This document shows positions 50,228 through 60,157 of a stretch of 64,000 bases of DNA, piece after piece. Positions within the stretch are counted from its first letter, which is position 1. Each line of letters begins with the position of its first letter. The position numbers were made by a program, and so were the translations under genes. The DNA comes from an uncultured Muribaculaceae bacterium. GTDB lineage: Bacteria > Bacteroidota > Bacteroidia > Bacteroidales > Muribaculaceae. The notes below the pieces were generated by a model that saw nothing but the letters and a program-made list of their open reading frames with translations, was not told the DNA's origin and searched no databases. The stretch is from assembly GCA_910579995.1 (NCBI GenBank), contig CAJTWH010000006.1:62001-126000 (forward strand). Reading direction: 5' to 3'.

Positions 50228-51699
50228 TGTGTAGTTATCAAGATTTAAAAAAGCAAGCTATTAGAGGCGTAGCTTGGACAATGGTTGAAAAGTATGCAGG
50301 AGAAATTGTTCAGTTTATTATATACATTATTCTTGCCCGTATTCTTACTCCTTCGGAGTATGGATTAATTGGCATGCTGGCAATCTTTATGGGGCTGTCA
50401 GCTGTGTTTATTGACGGAGGCTTTTCAAGCGCACTTATCCAATGTAAAGATAAATCACCGATTGATTATTCCACGGTGTTTTACATCAATACAGGAATGG
50501 CGTTATGTATATATACCACCCTTTTTATTTGCGGGCCTCTTATTGCAGAATTCTACTCACAACCAATTCTAAACGATGTTATTCGGGTATATGGGCTAAC
50601 TCTTATCATATCTTCATTAGTATCCACAAGTAAAACAAAATTAGTAGTTGAGCTTGATTTTAAGACTACCACAAAAATCTCTCTGACATCTGCTATTCTT
50701 TCTGGTTTTATAGGAATTTGCTGTGCATATTATGGTTTAGGTGTGTGGGCGCTTGTAACTCAGTCAATTTCAAGTGGCGTAATCTCAATTATCATAACGT
50801 ATTATTACGTAAGATGGATACCGAAAGATGGATTCAGTAAAAAGTCATTTAAAAAACTTTTTTCATTTAGTTCAAGACTTTTTGCTGCATCCATAATCTC
50901 CTCCATCTATGAAAATATAACCGGCGCGGTCATTGGTAAGCAATTTAATGCCACTACATTAGGATATTACACCAGAGCCTATGGTTTTAATTCATTGGTA
51001 AACAATAGTATAACCGGAGTTCTGGGCAGAGTCTCATATCCCCTGCTCAGTAAGATTCAAACAGATGATGCTCAGCTAAAATCCATTTATCAAAGATATA
51101 TTCAAATGTCAGCCTTTCTCAGTTTTCCGGTGATACTGATGTTGTTTGGAATTGCAAAGCCATTTATTCTATTTCTTCTGACTGACAAATGGTCAGAATC
51201 AATTATTCTTCTACAGATATTGTCTTTAGGATTTCTTTGCGATGGAATAATTGTATCTAATCTTAATCTGATTAAGGTTAAAGGCCGGTCCGATTTAGTT
51301 CTTAAACTTGAAATTGTAAAAAAAGTCATAGCCTTTTCAATTTTAGCAATATCTATTGTTTATCAAAGCGTCCTTGCAATATGTATAGGAAAAGCATTGT
51401 ATAGCTACATAGCATTATATCTAAACACATATTATACAAAAAAAATCCTCGGATACGGATTTTTGGAACAGATCAAGGATTATTGGATGTACTTCATTGC
51501 TTCAGCTATAATTGCTACAGTTGCTTTAATCATATCCACTTATGTTACGATTCCACTCCTGTCATTGGTATTAAGCATCCCAATATGCATATCTCTTTAT
51601 TTGTTGATTTGTAGTAGATTGAAACTATATGCCTACATTCAATTCGTAGATATTGCCAAACCCATTATTTCAAAAGTGTTTAGATTTTTAAATCGTTAA
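50227..51699 (+). CDS. Polysaccharide flippase, Wzx/MOP family
   Basis: 490 residues with about 12-14 transmembrane helices. The opening KQAIRGVAWTMVEKYAGEIVQFIIYIILARILTPSEYGLIGM is typical of the PST-type MOP exporters (polysaccharide repeat-unit translocases). It moves undecaprenyl-linked repeat units across the inner membrane. Its start shares one base with the previous stop. Confidence 0.92.
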   Translation: MCSYQDLKKQAIRGVAWTMVEKYAGEIVQFIIYIILARILTPSEYGLIGMLAIFMGLSAVFIDGGFSSALIQCKDKSPIDYSTVFYINTGMALCIYTTLFICGPLIAEFYSQPILNDVIRVYGLTLIISSLVSTSKTKLVVELDFKTTTKISLTSAILSGFIGICCAYYGLGVWALVTQSISSGVISIIITYYYVRWIPKDGFSKKSFKKLFSFSSRLFAASIISSIYENITGAVIGKQFNATTLGYYTRAYGFNSLVNNSITGVLGRVSYPLLSKIQTDDAQLKSIYQRYIQMSAFLSFPVILMLFGIAKPFILFLLTDKWSESIILLQILSLGFLCDGIIVSNLNLIKVKGRSDLVLKLEIVKKVIAFSILAISIVYQSVLAICIGKALYSYIALYLNTYYTKKILGYGFLEQIKDYWMYFIASAIIATVALIISTYVTIPLLSLVLSIPICISLYLLICSRLKLYAYIQFVDIAKPIISKVFRFLNR

Positions 51700-51706
51700 T
51701 ATTTCT

Positions 51707-52735
51707 ATGTCTCCAATACTTTCGATTATAATACCTGTATTTAATTCAGAAAGATACCTTAAGGATACTCTTTTGTCGATTACTACGCAGAGGCTGTTCA
51801 AAGAATGCGAAATAGTATTGATAAATGATGGATCAACTGACAAGTCATGGTCCATCATAAAGGATTTTTCAGCTCGTTACAGCAATATAATCTCTTTAAA
51901 CCGAGAGAATAAAGGTGTAAGTGCGACAAGGAATGAAGCTATAGTCTTAAGCAAAGGAATTTACATTACATTCATGGATTCCGACGATTTAATCCATCCA
52001 GATTATCTTTTATACAACCTTAGATACCTAAAGAACAATGAGTGCGATATACTGGCATGGAGTTATTCTTCATTTTATTCAAGGCCAAAATTTTTTAAAA
52101 CTCAGAACAATACGGATACAATACTAAAAGACATCTATAACGACGACGTTGTCAAGACTTTCAACTACTTAATGAACAAAGGAGTTGCGGTATCCCCGTG
52201 CACTAAAGCAATAAAGAAGTCTTTACTTCTTGATATACAATTCAACACGAACGCAACTTACGGAGAAGACCTCTTCTTTTCGTGGAAATGCATTTTATCA
52301 GCGAAGCACATATTATATCTTGATATTCCCCTCTACTATTACCGTCAAACAATAACCAGCGCGACTTCAAGATTCCATAAGAATCTTTATGAGGTTTATC
52401 GTGCGTCTTTCCGTGATTTAATAGAATTTGCAGATTCAAAAGGAGTGTTCTCAAACGAATTATCCAAGGATATCGACTACCACTTTGCACGAAGGATTCC
52501 GGCTCTCACCGCAATGGAGGCACGAGCTCCATACGGCAGAGAGACACAGGAACAGCATTTGACTATGGTACTTAACGATGAATATATATGCAGGGCTCTT
52601 GAATGTGATGACCGGCTGACTGGTAAAATCTATAATCTTGCCCGACAAAAAAAAGTAAAAAAAATGTTAGCTATGGCACGCCGCGATGCCCTGAAGGCAA
52701 AACTTTTGTTTCCCCTAAAAAAACTATTGAAATGA
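51707..52735 (+). CDS. Glycosyltransferase family 2
   Basis: 342 residues. SIIIPVFNSERYLKDTLLSI, LINDGSTDKS and FMDSDDLIHPDY (DxD motif) define the GT-A fold. No signal or membrane segment; it acts on lipid-linked glycan at the cytoplasmic face. The donor sugar cannot be read from the sequence. Confidence 0.92.
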   Translation: MSPILSIIIPVFNSERYLKDTLLSITTQRLFKECEIVLINDGSTDKSWSIIKDFSARYSNIISLNRENKGVSATRNEAIVLSKGIYITFMDSDDLIHPDYLLYNLRYLKNNECDILAWSYSSFYSRPKFFKTQNNTDTILKDIYNDDVVKTFNYLMNKGVAVSPCTKAIKKSLLLDIQFNTNATYGEDLFFSWKCILSAKHILYLDIPLYYYRQTITSATSRFHKNLYEVYRASFRDLIEFADSKGVFSNELSKDIDYHFARRIPALTAMEARAPYGRETQEQHLTMVLNDEYICRALECDDRLTGKIYNLARQKKVKKMLAMARRDALKAKLLFPLKKLLK

Positions 52736-53739
52736 ATACTCTTGACCTATCTTTCATTTCACGGTTTCGCTCATCATTTATGGGCTTTGCCATATTCTGG
52801 ATTTTCTTCTATCATACAGGAGTTGACATTCCGGTGCTCAAACATTTTTTTGCATTGGGTTGGCTCGGTGTGGATATTTTTTTCTTCTTATCCGGATTCG
52901 GTCTGTCTGCTTCACTTGCAAAGGACTCTTCATTCAAGCGCTTTTTTCGCAAAAGGTTTGTAAGGATAATACCATGTTGGTGGATTGTGCTTGCAGGCAT
53001 GGCTTTCTTTGGCTCAGTTGTCTCTCTTAAAGGATTTCCAATAACAGCTGAAGACTATTTCCATTGGTTTTCTGGTACAGGATGGTGGCTGGCAGGATGT
53101 AATTTCGAATGGTATATTCCCACACTTCTGGTATTTTATCTTCTCGCGCCCCTGTTATCTTCGATGAGCATAAGGCAACTCTCAATATGCGCAGTTGTAG
53201 CAGCCATTATTGCGGTCGCTCTCTCATCCGGTATTGTCAACTGTTTCAATCATGTATATATGTCATATAGTCGTCTGCCGGTGTATTTGTCAGGTTTCAT
53301 CATGTATAAGATATGGAAAAGTAAAGCATGCATATCTTTCACTAATGCCTCCGGTTTGGCTCTTATTGGCGCTTTGGCTTTCGCGATAGGATTCTATGTC
53401 AAGTCAATCGACTTTATTCTCGGATTGACAATAGCTCGTGTTTTCGTGTCTTTGTTAATGGTGCCAATGCTTTTTATTATAAGTTTATTATTCAAATATA
53501 CTCCCATCAACAGAGCTATGGCTTTTATGGGAGTAATAAGCTTAGAAATGTACCTCCTTCATATAAACAGTCAATTCTCACACTGGGTGGAAGCGAATTT
53601 ACTAAGTGGTATTCACGAATGGTTAGTAAAGTTAGTGTGGTTCGCCATGGTTCTGACGTCAGCGTGGGTTTTGCATCGTGGTATAGATTATATTAATTCA
53701 CTCGGCTCTTTCAAGATCTATGATACGGTTAAGCGATAA
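52732..53739 (+). CDS. Acyltransferase family 3 membrane protein
   Basis: 335 residues, about ten helices. FRSSFMGFAIFWIFFYHTGVD, with the catalytic His in FFYH, and WLGVDIFFFLSGFGLSASL are the usual motifs of acyltransferase 3. It probably adds acetyl or another acyl group to the glycan. It overlaps the upstream gene by 4 nt and the downstream gene by 20 nt. Confidence 0.9.
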   Translation: MNTLDLSFISRFRSSFMGFAIFWIFFYHTGVDIPVLKHFFALGWLGVDIFFFLSGFGLSASLAKDSSFKRFFRKRFVRIIPCWWIVLAGMAFFGSVVSLKGFPITAEDYFHWFSGTGWWLAGCNFEWYIPTLLVFYLLAPLLSSMSIRQLSICAVVAAIIAVALSSGIVNCFNHVYMSYSRLPVYLSGFIMYKIWKSKACISFTNASGLALIGALAFAIGFYVKSIDFILGLTIARVFVSLLMVPMLFIISLLFKYTPINRAMAFMGVISLEMYLLHINSQFSHWVEANLLSGIHEWLVKLVWFAMVLTSAWVLHRGIDYINSLGSFKIYDTVKR

Positions 53740-54784
53740 GACAGAGTGTAGTGGCTGCGCAGCCTGTGCCGACATCTGTGGCCATGGCTGTATAGCCATG
53801 CAGCCTGATGAGGAAGGATTTGTGTATCCGGATATTAATGCATCCAAGTGCGTGGAATGTGGATTGTGTGAACGGGTATGCCCGATAATCAATGTCCCCA
53901 CGTCCAACGATGTCAACCAAGTTATAGCAGCAAAGAATCACAATGAACACATACGCTTCAAGAGTTCATCGGGCGGTGTGTTTGAACTACTGGCAGCTTG
54001 CGCAATAGCTGATGGTGGAGTGGTGGTAGGGTGCAGACTTAACGAGCGAATGGAAGCTGAGCATGCTGTAGCCTCGGACTTAAACGAACTTCAGGCAATG
54101 CTCTCCTCAAAATATGTTCAGAGTGACACCGATGGCATTTACAAAGAGGTGAGGCGCTATCTGCGAGAGGGACGCAAAGTGTTGTTTTCAGGTGTTCCGT
54201 GTCAAGTTGCCGCTTTGCGTAATTTCTTAATTAAGCCACATCCCAACCTGTTCACTGTCGATGTCCTATGCCATGGTGTGCCTTCTCCCAAAGTTTTCGG
54301 TGACTATCTTGCCCGGCTGGAAGCACGATATGGGTCAAAGGCAACTGCTGTAAGTTTCAGACACAAGGAAAAGAGTTGGAAACGACTATACATCAATATA
54401 GAGTTCGCCAACGGACGCCGGCACTTCCTGTATTCAGGATATGACAGCTATATGCAACTCTTTCTGAGTGACCGTCTCCAGCGGCCGAGCTGTTTTCATT
54501 GCCCCTACAATAATCTTCACAGACCGGGAGACATATCACTTGGCGACTTCTGGGGTATTGGAAAAACGCGTCCCGATGTAGATGACAATAAAGGAATTTC
54601 ATTGGTACTTGTCAACAATGAAAAGGGAGCGGAAATGTGGGACACTTGCGCTGAAGATACTTCTCACTTCACATCTGATATAGAGATGGCAGTTGCAGGA
54701 AATAAGGTTTTGGTTCAGCACCTGCCTTCAGATCAAGCAAGCAGGGCGTTTTATCATGATTATGGTTTGATAAGGCTATTTTGA
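53720..54784 (+). CDS. F420 hydrogenase/dehydrogenase beta-subunit-like ferredoxin protein
   Basis: 354 residues. The N-terminus has two 4Fe-4S motifs (CSGCAACADIC and CVECGLCERVCP). The remainder matches the coenzyme F420 hydrogenase beta-subunit domain (KSSSGGVFELLAACAI.., FSGVPCQVAALR.., VDVLCHGVPSP..). Proteins of this type are commonly found next to polysaccharide pyruvyltransferases in Bacteroidota, as here. The protein may be cut short: 33 further codons continue in the -1 frame (54781-54882) and stop exactly on the next start. Confidence 0.85.
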   Translation: MIRLSDKTECSGCAACADICGHGCIAMQPDEEGFVYPDINASKCVECGLCERVCPIINVPTSNDVNQVIAAKNHNEHIRFKSSSGGVFELLAACAIADGGVVVGCRLNERMEAEHAVASDLNELQAMLSSKYVQSDTDGIYKEVRRYLREGRKVLFSGVPCQVAALRNFLIKPHPNLFTVDVLCHGVPSPKVFGDYLARLEARYGSKATAVSFRHKEKSWKRLYINIEFANGRRHFLYSGYDSYMQLFLSDRLQRPSCFHCPYNNLHRPGDISLGDFWGIGKTRPDVDDNKGISLVLVNNEKGAEMWDTCAEDTSHFTSDIEMAVAGNKVLVQHLPSDQASRAFYHDYGLIRLF

Positions 54785-54882
54785 AAAACGCTCCTGAAAA
54801 GTCATGGATATATCAAAAATACTATAATTTCATGCGCCGGGGACTTGACCTTGTGCGAAAAATCAGACACCAAAGCTACTGA
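54781..54882 (+). pseudogene. Likely lost C-terminal tail of the F420-beta-like gene, -1 frame
   Basis: 33 codons from 54781 to TGA at 54880-54882 read as a basic, aromatic tail (APEKSWIYQKYYNFMRRGLDLVRK) that looks like the end of a protein. The TGA overlaps the next ATG by one base, the normal coupling in this operon, while the annotated stop at 54784 leaves a 97-nt gap. This suggests a one-base insertion or deletion in the TTTTGAAAAA stretch. Confidence 0.4.
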
Positions 54883-56003
54883 TGAGAATAGGCATTCTTA
54901 CTTTCTGGAAAACCGAAGACAATTACGGTCAGTTGCTACAATGCTATGCTACACAGACCTATCTGCGGTCTTTGGGACACGACACCTTCTTGGTTAAGGC
55001 TACGAACGGTCATGAGTATGTACCAACACTGAAAGGTCTGCTATTAGACAAAGTGCGCACCGCCTATCGTCTGAGTCCATATCCATTGTATTTTCTTAAG
55101 CGTGCCATCGGATCATTCTTCTACACCCTTACCCACGGCAAACTCCGCCGACATGTCACCCAGCGCGGTTTTGAGGATTTCCGTAAGGATTATCTTAATT
55201 GCACCCAAGAAGAATATACTCTTGACCGCCTCAGGACCAATCCGCCGGAGGCTGATGCCTTTGTGGTGGGAAGCGACCAGATCTGGAATACTACTGACGG
55301 AATATACTTTCTAAGTTGGGTACCGGATGGTGTAAAGAAAATATCAATCGCCGCCAGTTTCGGTTCCCGACAAAAGAGTCCTGAATTCACACAGCTCATC
55401 ACCCCTTGGCTGGAAAGTTTCGACCTTATAACGGTCAGGGAACGGAGCGGATTATCATTTTGTGCCGAAGCAGGCCGTGACGATGCAGCATTAGTGCCGG
55501 ATCCGACACTCCTTTTGCGCAGTAGCGACTATCTTCGGATAGCCTCTGAAAGGAAAGAAAAGGATTCATATCTGTTTATCTATTTCCTTGGTACTCGTAC
55601 CGATATAGATTGGAGAAAGATTAATGCCTTCGCCAAAGAAAACGGTTTGACAATAAGATATGTCGGGAGCCAAGGCGTTGAAGACAAGTTCAAAAAGGAA
55701 GAACCGACCATATCAGAATGGCTTTCGCTTATGGCAAATGCCGAATATGTAATAACCAATTCTTTTCACGGCACAGTATTCGCCATGCAGTTCCACAAGA
55801 GATTCATGGTTTATCCGGTGACTGGAGCCGCTGCAGGTATGAACGACCGCCTTTTCACCCTGCTCGAACCGCTTGGGTTGACAGACCGCATTTATTCCGG
55901 ATCTCTGCGGCACCTGACTTCTCACATCGATTATGCCGCCGTATTCGACAAACTGGACATCCAAACCGATATGGCTAAAGAAATCTTTAATACAGTTCTC
56001 TGA
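54882..56003 (+). CDS. Polysaccharide pyruvyl transferase family protein
   Basis: 373 residues. MRIGILTFWKTEDNYGQLLQCYA opens the family; DAFVVGSDQIWNTTD and later ISEWLSLMANAEYVITNSFHGTVFAMQF are its hallmarks. It would transfer pyruvate from PEP to form a ketal on a sugar, giving the glycan negative charge, though some members have other roles. The neighbouring Fe-S protein is a usual partner. Confidence 0.87.
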   Translation: MRIGILTFWKTEDNYGQLLQCYATQTYLRSLGHDTFLVKATNGHEYVPTLKGLLLDKVRTAYRLSPYPLYFLKRAIGSFFYTLTHGKLRRHVTQRGFEDFRKDYLNCTQEEYTLDRLRTNPPEADAFVVGSDQIWNTTDGIYFLSWVPDGVKKISIAASFGSRQKSPEFTQLITPWLESFDLITVRERSGLSFCAEAGRDDAALVPDPTLLLRSSDYLRIASERKEKDSYLFIYFLGTRTDIDWRKINAFAKENGLTIRYVGSQGVEDKFKKEEPTISEWLSLMANAEYVITNSFHGTVFAMQFHKRFMVYPVTGAAAGMNDRLFTLLEPLGLTDRIYSGSLRHLTSHIDYAAVFDKLDIQTDMAKEIFNTVL

Positions 56004-56017
56004 CTGGTCTCTGAAAG

Positions 56018-57142
56018 ATGATTGTCATCCTGTCATTATTCATAATATGCGCGCTCTTTGCGTACAGCATTGAGACCACTGCCAACATCTCTCAGCGCAA
56101 TAATCTTACCGTGATCTGTCTATTGATACTCACGGTCGTAAGCGGAACAAGACTGGTGGGTGGACTTGATTTCCTGACTTATGAGGGGCACTACCATTAT
56201 CTACCTACATTTCCAGATGTACTCAATCCTGCACTCAGAAACAACAATTACGAGATTGGATATACTTATATTGCGTCTTTTTTCAAAACCATTGGAGTGT
56301 CATTTTATGGTTTTTGTCTGATTCACGCCGCCTTTTTCTACTTCTGTCTCTACAAAGGAGTGAAACGTTACACCAACCATTTTGGTATAGTAATCCTCGT
56401 TTTTCTCTACAAACTATTTTTCTATAATACCATGATAAGCATGCGACAGAGCATTACTGTGGCTTGTTTCCTGCTTATGGTGCCGCTAATCGAGGAAAAA
56501 AAATATATTAAATATTACATTTGCGCGTTTTTGGTGGCCACTATCCATAATGGTGCCTACCTGCTTCTACTTCTTTACCCGTTGGTTTACATTGCATTGA
56601 ACAAGAAGCGACTGCGGTGGCTTAACATAATTTTCATACCAACTATATTCATTGGTCTTGCCGGAGTGAATATTCTCGGCCCCATCGGACAGTTCCTTGT
56701 CGATAATGCCGCCAATGAAAATATGGCAATAAAATCCTCAAAATATTTCAGTAACGAAAACCTGTCACCAATAGGAGTCTTCCACACGCTGGAATATTTT
56801 ATACTTATGTATTTCGTGTTTATAAATGTAAATAAACTGAATCTCAAAAACTCCAAGATTCATATCGTAATGTGGATGTTTCTATGCCTTTTGCCGCTGT
56901 TCACTCTGCTCCGAGGCAGTGAGATACTTACTCGTGAAAAAGACTATTTTCTGATATATTATGCAGTCATAATCGGTTATCTTGTCGACCGACTTCCCAA
57001 TTACCGCCAGTTGATATACGCAAGCGTCACATTGCTCTGCGCATTCGGCTATTACCGTTACGTGATTCTCTTTGATGGAGGTCACTTCCTGTCATACCAA
57101 TCATGGCTATTTGATCCACAGTATTCATTCTTCTTAAAATGA
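56018..57142 (+). CDS. EpsG-family polysaccharide polymerase (Wzy-like)
   Basis: 374 residues with about ten transmembrane helices. GGLDFLTYEGHYHY, the MRQSITVACFLL segment and the DYFLIYYAVIIGY end fit the EpsG family. It probably polymerises the repeat units in the periplasm. It overlaps the next gene by 4 nt. Confidence 0.85.
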   Translation: MIVILSLFIICALFAYSIETTANISQRNNLTVICLLILTVVSGTRLVGGLDFLTYEGHYHYLPTFPDVLNPALRNNNYEIGYTYIASFFKTIGVSFYGFCLIHAAFFYFCLYKGVKRYTNHFGIVILVFLYKLFFYNTMISMRQSITVACFLLMVPLIEEKKYIKYYICAFLVATIHNGAYLLLLLYPLVYIALNKKRLRWLNIIFIPTIFIGLAGVNILGPIGQFLVDNAANENMAIKSSKYFSNENLSPIGVFHTLEYFILMYFVFINVNKLNLKNSKIHIVMWMFLCLLPLFTLLRGSEILTREKDYFLIYYAVIIGYLVDRLPNYRQLIYASVTLLCAFGYYRYVILFDGGHFLSYQSWLFDPQYSFFLK

Positions 57143-58218
57143 CAACGAAAGTTCTTCATGTTTATCCCTGTCTCAATTGCGGCGGCACAGAAATGGTGTT
57201 CTACAATCTCATAAAGTTTGGAGACCGTGAACATTTCAAATATGAAATAGCTGTGCAGACCCACGGGGATAATGAGGAACCATTTCGCAAGCTCGACGTG
57301 CCTATACACCTCGTGCCATACGACGGCCCCGACAGATATGTCAAATTATTGGCCGAATTCCTGCGGAAAGGGAAATATGATGTGGTGCATGCCCACATGC
57401 ATCCCGAACTCCATTTAGTGCTAAAAGCCGCTTGTGTAGCAGGTGTGAGGTGTCGTGTGGCCCATTCCCATAATGCCCGTGTAGATATCCCGCAGTTCAT
57501 CTGGCCGGCTCTTTATCCGATACATCATAAATATGAGCGTTGGGCTACTCAACTCTTTGGTTGCTCTTCGCTTGCTTTGAAATGGCTCTTCCCGGGCAAA
57601 TACCGCCGCGGTCATGTGATTAACAACGGTATAGACCTTGATAAATTCCGGTTTAATCCACAGACGCGTGAACGCATGAGGAAATCTCACAATATTTCCC
57701 CTCGTACTAAGGTGTTCATAAACATTGGTAGATGTACTGATCAGAAAAATCAGAAATTTATACTCCGCCTTGCGAGTGAAAGAAAAGACAAAGATGAACT
57801 CTATGTTATCATTGGCGAGGGGCCGCTATATGACAATCTTGCAAGTGAAAAAGAAGCACTCGGGCTCGACAAGCTGTTGTTGGCCGGAAAACGTCATGAT
57901 GTGGCCGACTGGTTATGTGCGGCAGATGTGTTTTTGTTTCCATCTATCTACGAGGGTCTCGGGATAGTGGCAATCGAGGCTGAATCCTCGGGCCTAAACG
58001 TAATAGCTTCTGATACAATTCCTCCGGAGGCCGACATGCAATTGGGCAACTTCAACACTGTAGCCCTGAGCGATACCGACCTATGGCACCGTCTCATGGA
58101 TGAAGAAAGACCTTCGGAGTCAGCTCGTGAAGAAATCTCCCGACAAGCATTCACTTCGGACTACAACATACGCACAGTTACAAAAAAAGTAGAATCCCTC
58201 TATAAAAAATCCCAATGA
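57139..58218 (+). CDS. Glycosyltransferase family 4 (GT-B)
   Basis: 359 residues. The N-terminal part has PCLNCGGTEMVFYNL and HAHMHPE; the C-terminal part has FINIGRCTDQKNQKFI, VIIGEGP and PSIYEGLGIVAIEAESSGL with the EX7E motif. A typical retaining glycosyltransferase using a nucleotide sugar. It overlaps the next gene by 4 nt. Confidence 0.92.
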   Translation: MTTKVLHVYPCLNCGGTEMVFYNLIKFGDREHFKYEIAVQTHGDNEEPFRKLDVPIHLVPYDGPDRYVKLLAEFLRKGKYDVVHAHMHPELHLVLKAACVAGVRCRVAHSHNARVDIPQFIWPALYPIHHKYERWATQLFGCSSLALKWLFPGKYRRGHVINNGIDLDKFRFNPQTRERMRKSHNISPRTKVFINIGRCTDQKNQKFILRLASERKDKDELYVIIGEGPLYDNLASEKEALGLDKLLLAGKRHDVADWLCAADVFLFPSIYEGLGIVAIEAESSGLNVIASDTIPPEADMQLGNFNTVALSDTDLWHRLMDEERPSESAREEISRQAFTSDYNIRTVTKKVESLYKKSQ

Positions 58219-59285
58219 AACTACATGCTGTGGTTCCCGTATACAACGTGGAGCCTTACATCTCAAAATTTCTGGACTCCATAATATGTCAGGACTCCGA
58301 TGCCGTAAATTACATTCTTGTGAATGACGGATCAACTGACAGATCAGGTGAAATTTGCGATTCATACGCTGGTAAAGATTCCAGACTCAAAGTTATCCAC
58401 ACGACGAATGGAGGGGTTTCGCGGGCTCGCAATACCGCCCTTGACTTTATTTCGAATAATTCGGAGCCGGATGATTACGTTATCTTTTTCGACCCGGATG
58501 ATTATCTCACCTCCCCTCATGCAATCTCCGACATAAAAACCGAGATAGAGAAATCACATCCCGATTTGCTTCTATACAACTATATGGTAAATAATACGTT
58601 GATACACAGTGTGTTGCAAATCGGGGGGTATTCCGGGCAAGAGATTGGACAGCAGCTGTATCCGTGGGTACTTTTAGGTGTTAAAAAAAATGGCGTCATA
58701 CTCTCAGCAAGCCTCTTTCGCGGTGCTTTCTCAATAAATATAATAAACAATTTCCGACTACGTTTCAGGGAAGATATACGCAAATCAGAGGACATATTAT
58801 TTTATGCAAAATTCCTCACTCTGATTGAAAAGGTGTCCCTATCTACCGTTACCCCATATAATTACAATATAAGGCCAGGGTCGTTGACAACGACTTATCG
58901 TATGCCATCGATGCTTGGAATAGAAAAAGGGCTTTCTATCCTTTCCGATTTCCTCCAATATGCGCAGGAATGCCCCGGTATTGACAAAAAAGAAGTAGAC
59001 AATTACTTCAAAGGTCGATATATAGGTTTGGTAATAAACTTCGTAATAGGACTTACCGATAGCCGTAGCGGACTTTCAACTCCGCAAATTAATTCTCAAC
59101 TCAATGAACTCTACGCTGTTGAAGAACTTTCTCGCAAGCTTAAAGATATCGGGGCATTTGATGGATTGCCTATGAAGAAAAAAATCGAAGGCATAATGGT
59201 AAAGCACCGCTTTGGACTTGTGTTTTACGGACGCCTGTTTCACTTTACAAAAAAACTACGCAATAAAATTATTCATAGATGTTAG
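58215..59285 (+). CDS. Glycosyltransferase family 2
   Basis: 356 residues. HAVVPVYNVEPYISKFLDSI, LVNDGSTDRSGEICD, GVSRARNTAL and FFDPDDYLTSPH. The DxD motif is DPDD instead of the common DSDD. It overlaps the next gene by 7 nt. Confidence 0.9.
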   Translation: MKLHAVVPVYNVEPYISKFLDSIICQDSDAVNYILVNDGSTDRSGEICDSYAGKDSRLKVIHTTNGGVSRARNTALDFISNNSEPDDYVIFFDPDDYLTSPHAISDIKTEIEKSHPDLLLYNYMVNNTLIHSVLQIGGYSGQEIGQQLYPWVLLGVKKNGVILSASLFRGAFSINIINNFRLRFREDIRKSEDILFYAKFLTLIEKVSLSTVTPYNYNIRPGSLTTTYRMPSMLGIEKGLSILSDFLQYAQECPGIDKKEVDNYFKGRYIGLVINFVIGLTDSRSGLSTPQINSQLNELYAVEELSRKLKDIGAFDGLPMKKKIEGIMVKHRFGLVFYGRLFHFTKKLRNKIIHRC

Positions 59286-60142
59286 TAACCATATTCACTC
59301 CTACCTACAATCGAGCTTACCGTCTTACAGCTCTCTATGAAAGTCTGTGCAGCCAGACCTGCAAAGATTTCGAATGGCTGATTGTTGATGATGGTTCATC
59401 AGATAATACAGAAGAACTTGTAAATGGCTGGATTAATGAAAATAAAATAGATATTCGTTATATAAAGCAACAAAACGGAGGAAAGCACAGGGCCATAAAC
59501 AATGGTGTTAAAAACGCCCGAGGAATTCTTTTTTTCATTGTGGATAGCGATGACATATTACCGGATAACTCTATTGACCGTGTAGCTGTTCATTATAAGA
59601 TGATTGAAGGCAAAAGTGAATTTGGTGGTCTTTGCGGTCTGAAAGCATACTATGACGGAAAATCTGTAGGAAATAAACCTGACTTCGGAATCCTTGAATG
59701 TACGAATTTTGAAATAGATTATAAATATAAACTCAAGGGAGATATGGCTGAGGTCTTCTATACTTCAGCCATGAAAGAATTTCCCTTCCCCGAAATTGAG
59801 GGTGAAAAGTTTTGCCCCGAGATTTTGATATGGAACCGAATCTCAACAAAATACAAAATCCATTATTTTAGCGAAAACATATATCTGTGCGAGTACCTTG
59901 AAGATGGATTGACTTCAAGAATCACAAAAATCAGAATACAGAGCCCCATTGCCTCTTGCATGACCTACGCCGACATGGTCGTGGCACCCATACCATTTAA
60001 AGCGAGATTAAGAGCCTCCATCAACTACTGGCGTTTTGCTCACTACACAACCAAGGCTCCCAAGATAGCTCCCCTATGGATTTTATCCAAACCTCTTGCT
60101 GCCATATTTATCTACAGAGACTCAAAGTATATCAACCAGTAA
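59279..60142 (+). CDS. Glycosyltransferase family 2
   Basis: 287 residues. FTPTYNRAYRLTALYESL, LIVDDGSSDNTEELV, NGGKHRAINNGV and FIVDSDDILPDNSI. The GGKHRAIN block is typical of a GT2 subgroup common in capsule loci. Confidence 0.92.
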   Translation: MLVTIFTPTYNRAYRLTALYESLCSQTCKDFEWLIVDDGSSDNTEELVNGWINENKIDIRYIKQQNGGKHRAINNGVKNARGILFFIVDSDDILPDNSIDRVAVHYKMIEGKSEFGGLCGLKAYYDGKSVGNKPDFGILECTNFEIDYKYKLKGDMAEVFYTSAMKEFPFPEIEGEKFCPEILIWNRISTKYKIHYFSENIYLCEYLEDGLTSRITKIRIQSPIASCMTYADMVVAPIPFKARLRASINYWRFAHYTTKAPKIAPLWILSKPLAAIFIYRDSKYINQ

Positions 60143-60157
60143 TTACTATTCAGCTTA

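Noticed and set aside
58393..58401. Perfect DnaA box TTATCCACA
   Set aside because: It is a single copy inside a glycosyltransferase gene with no other boxes nearby; most likely chance.
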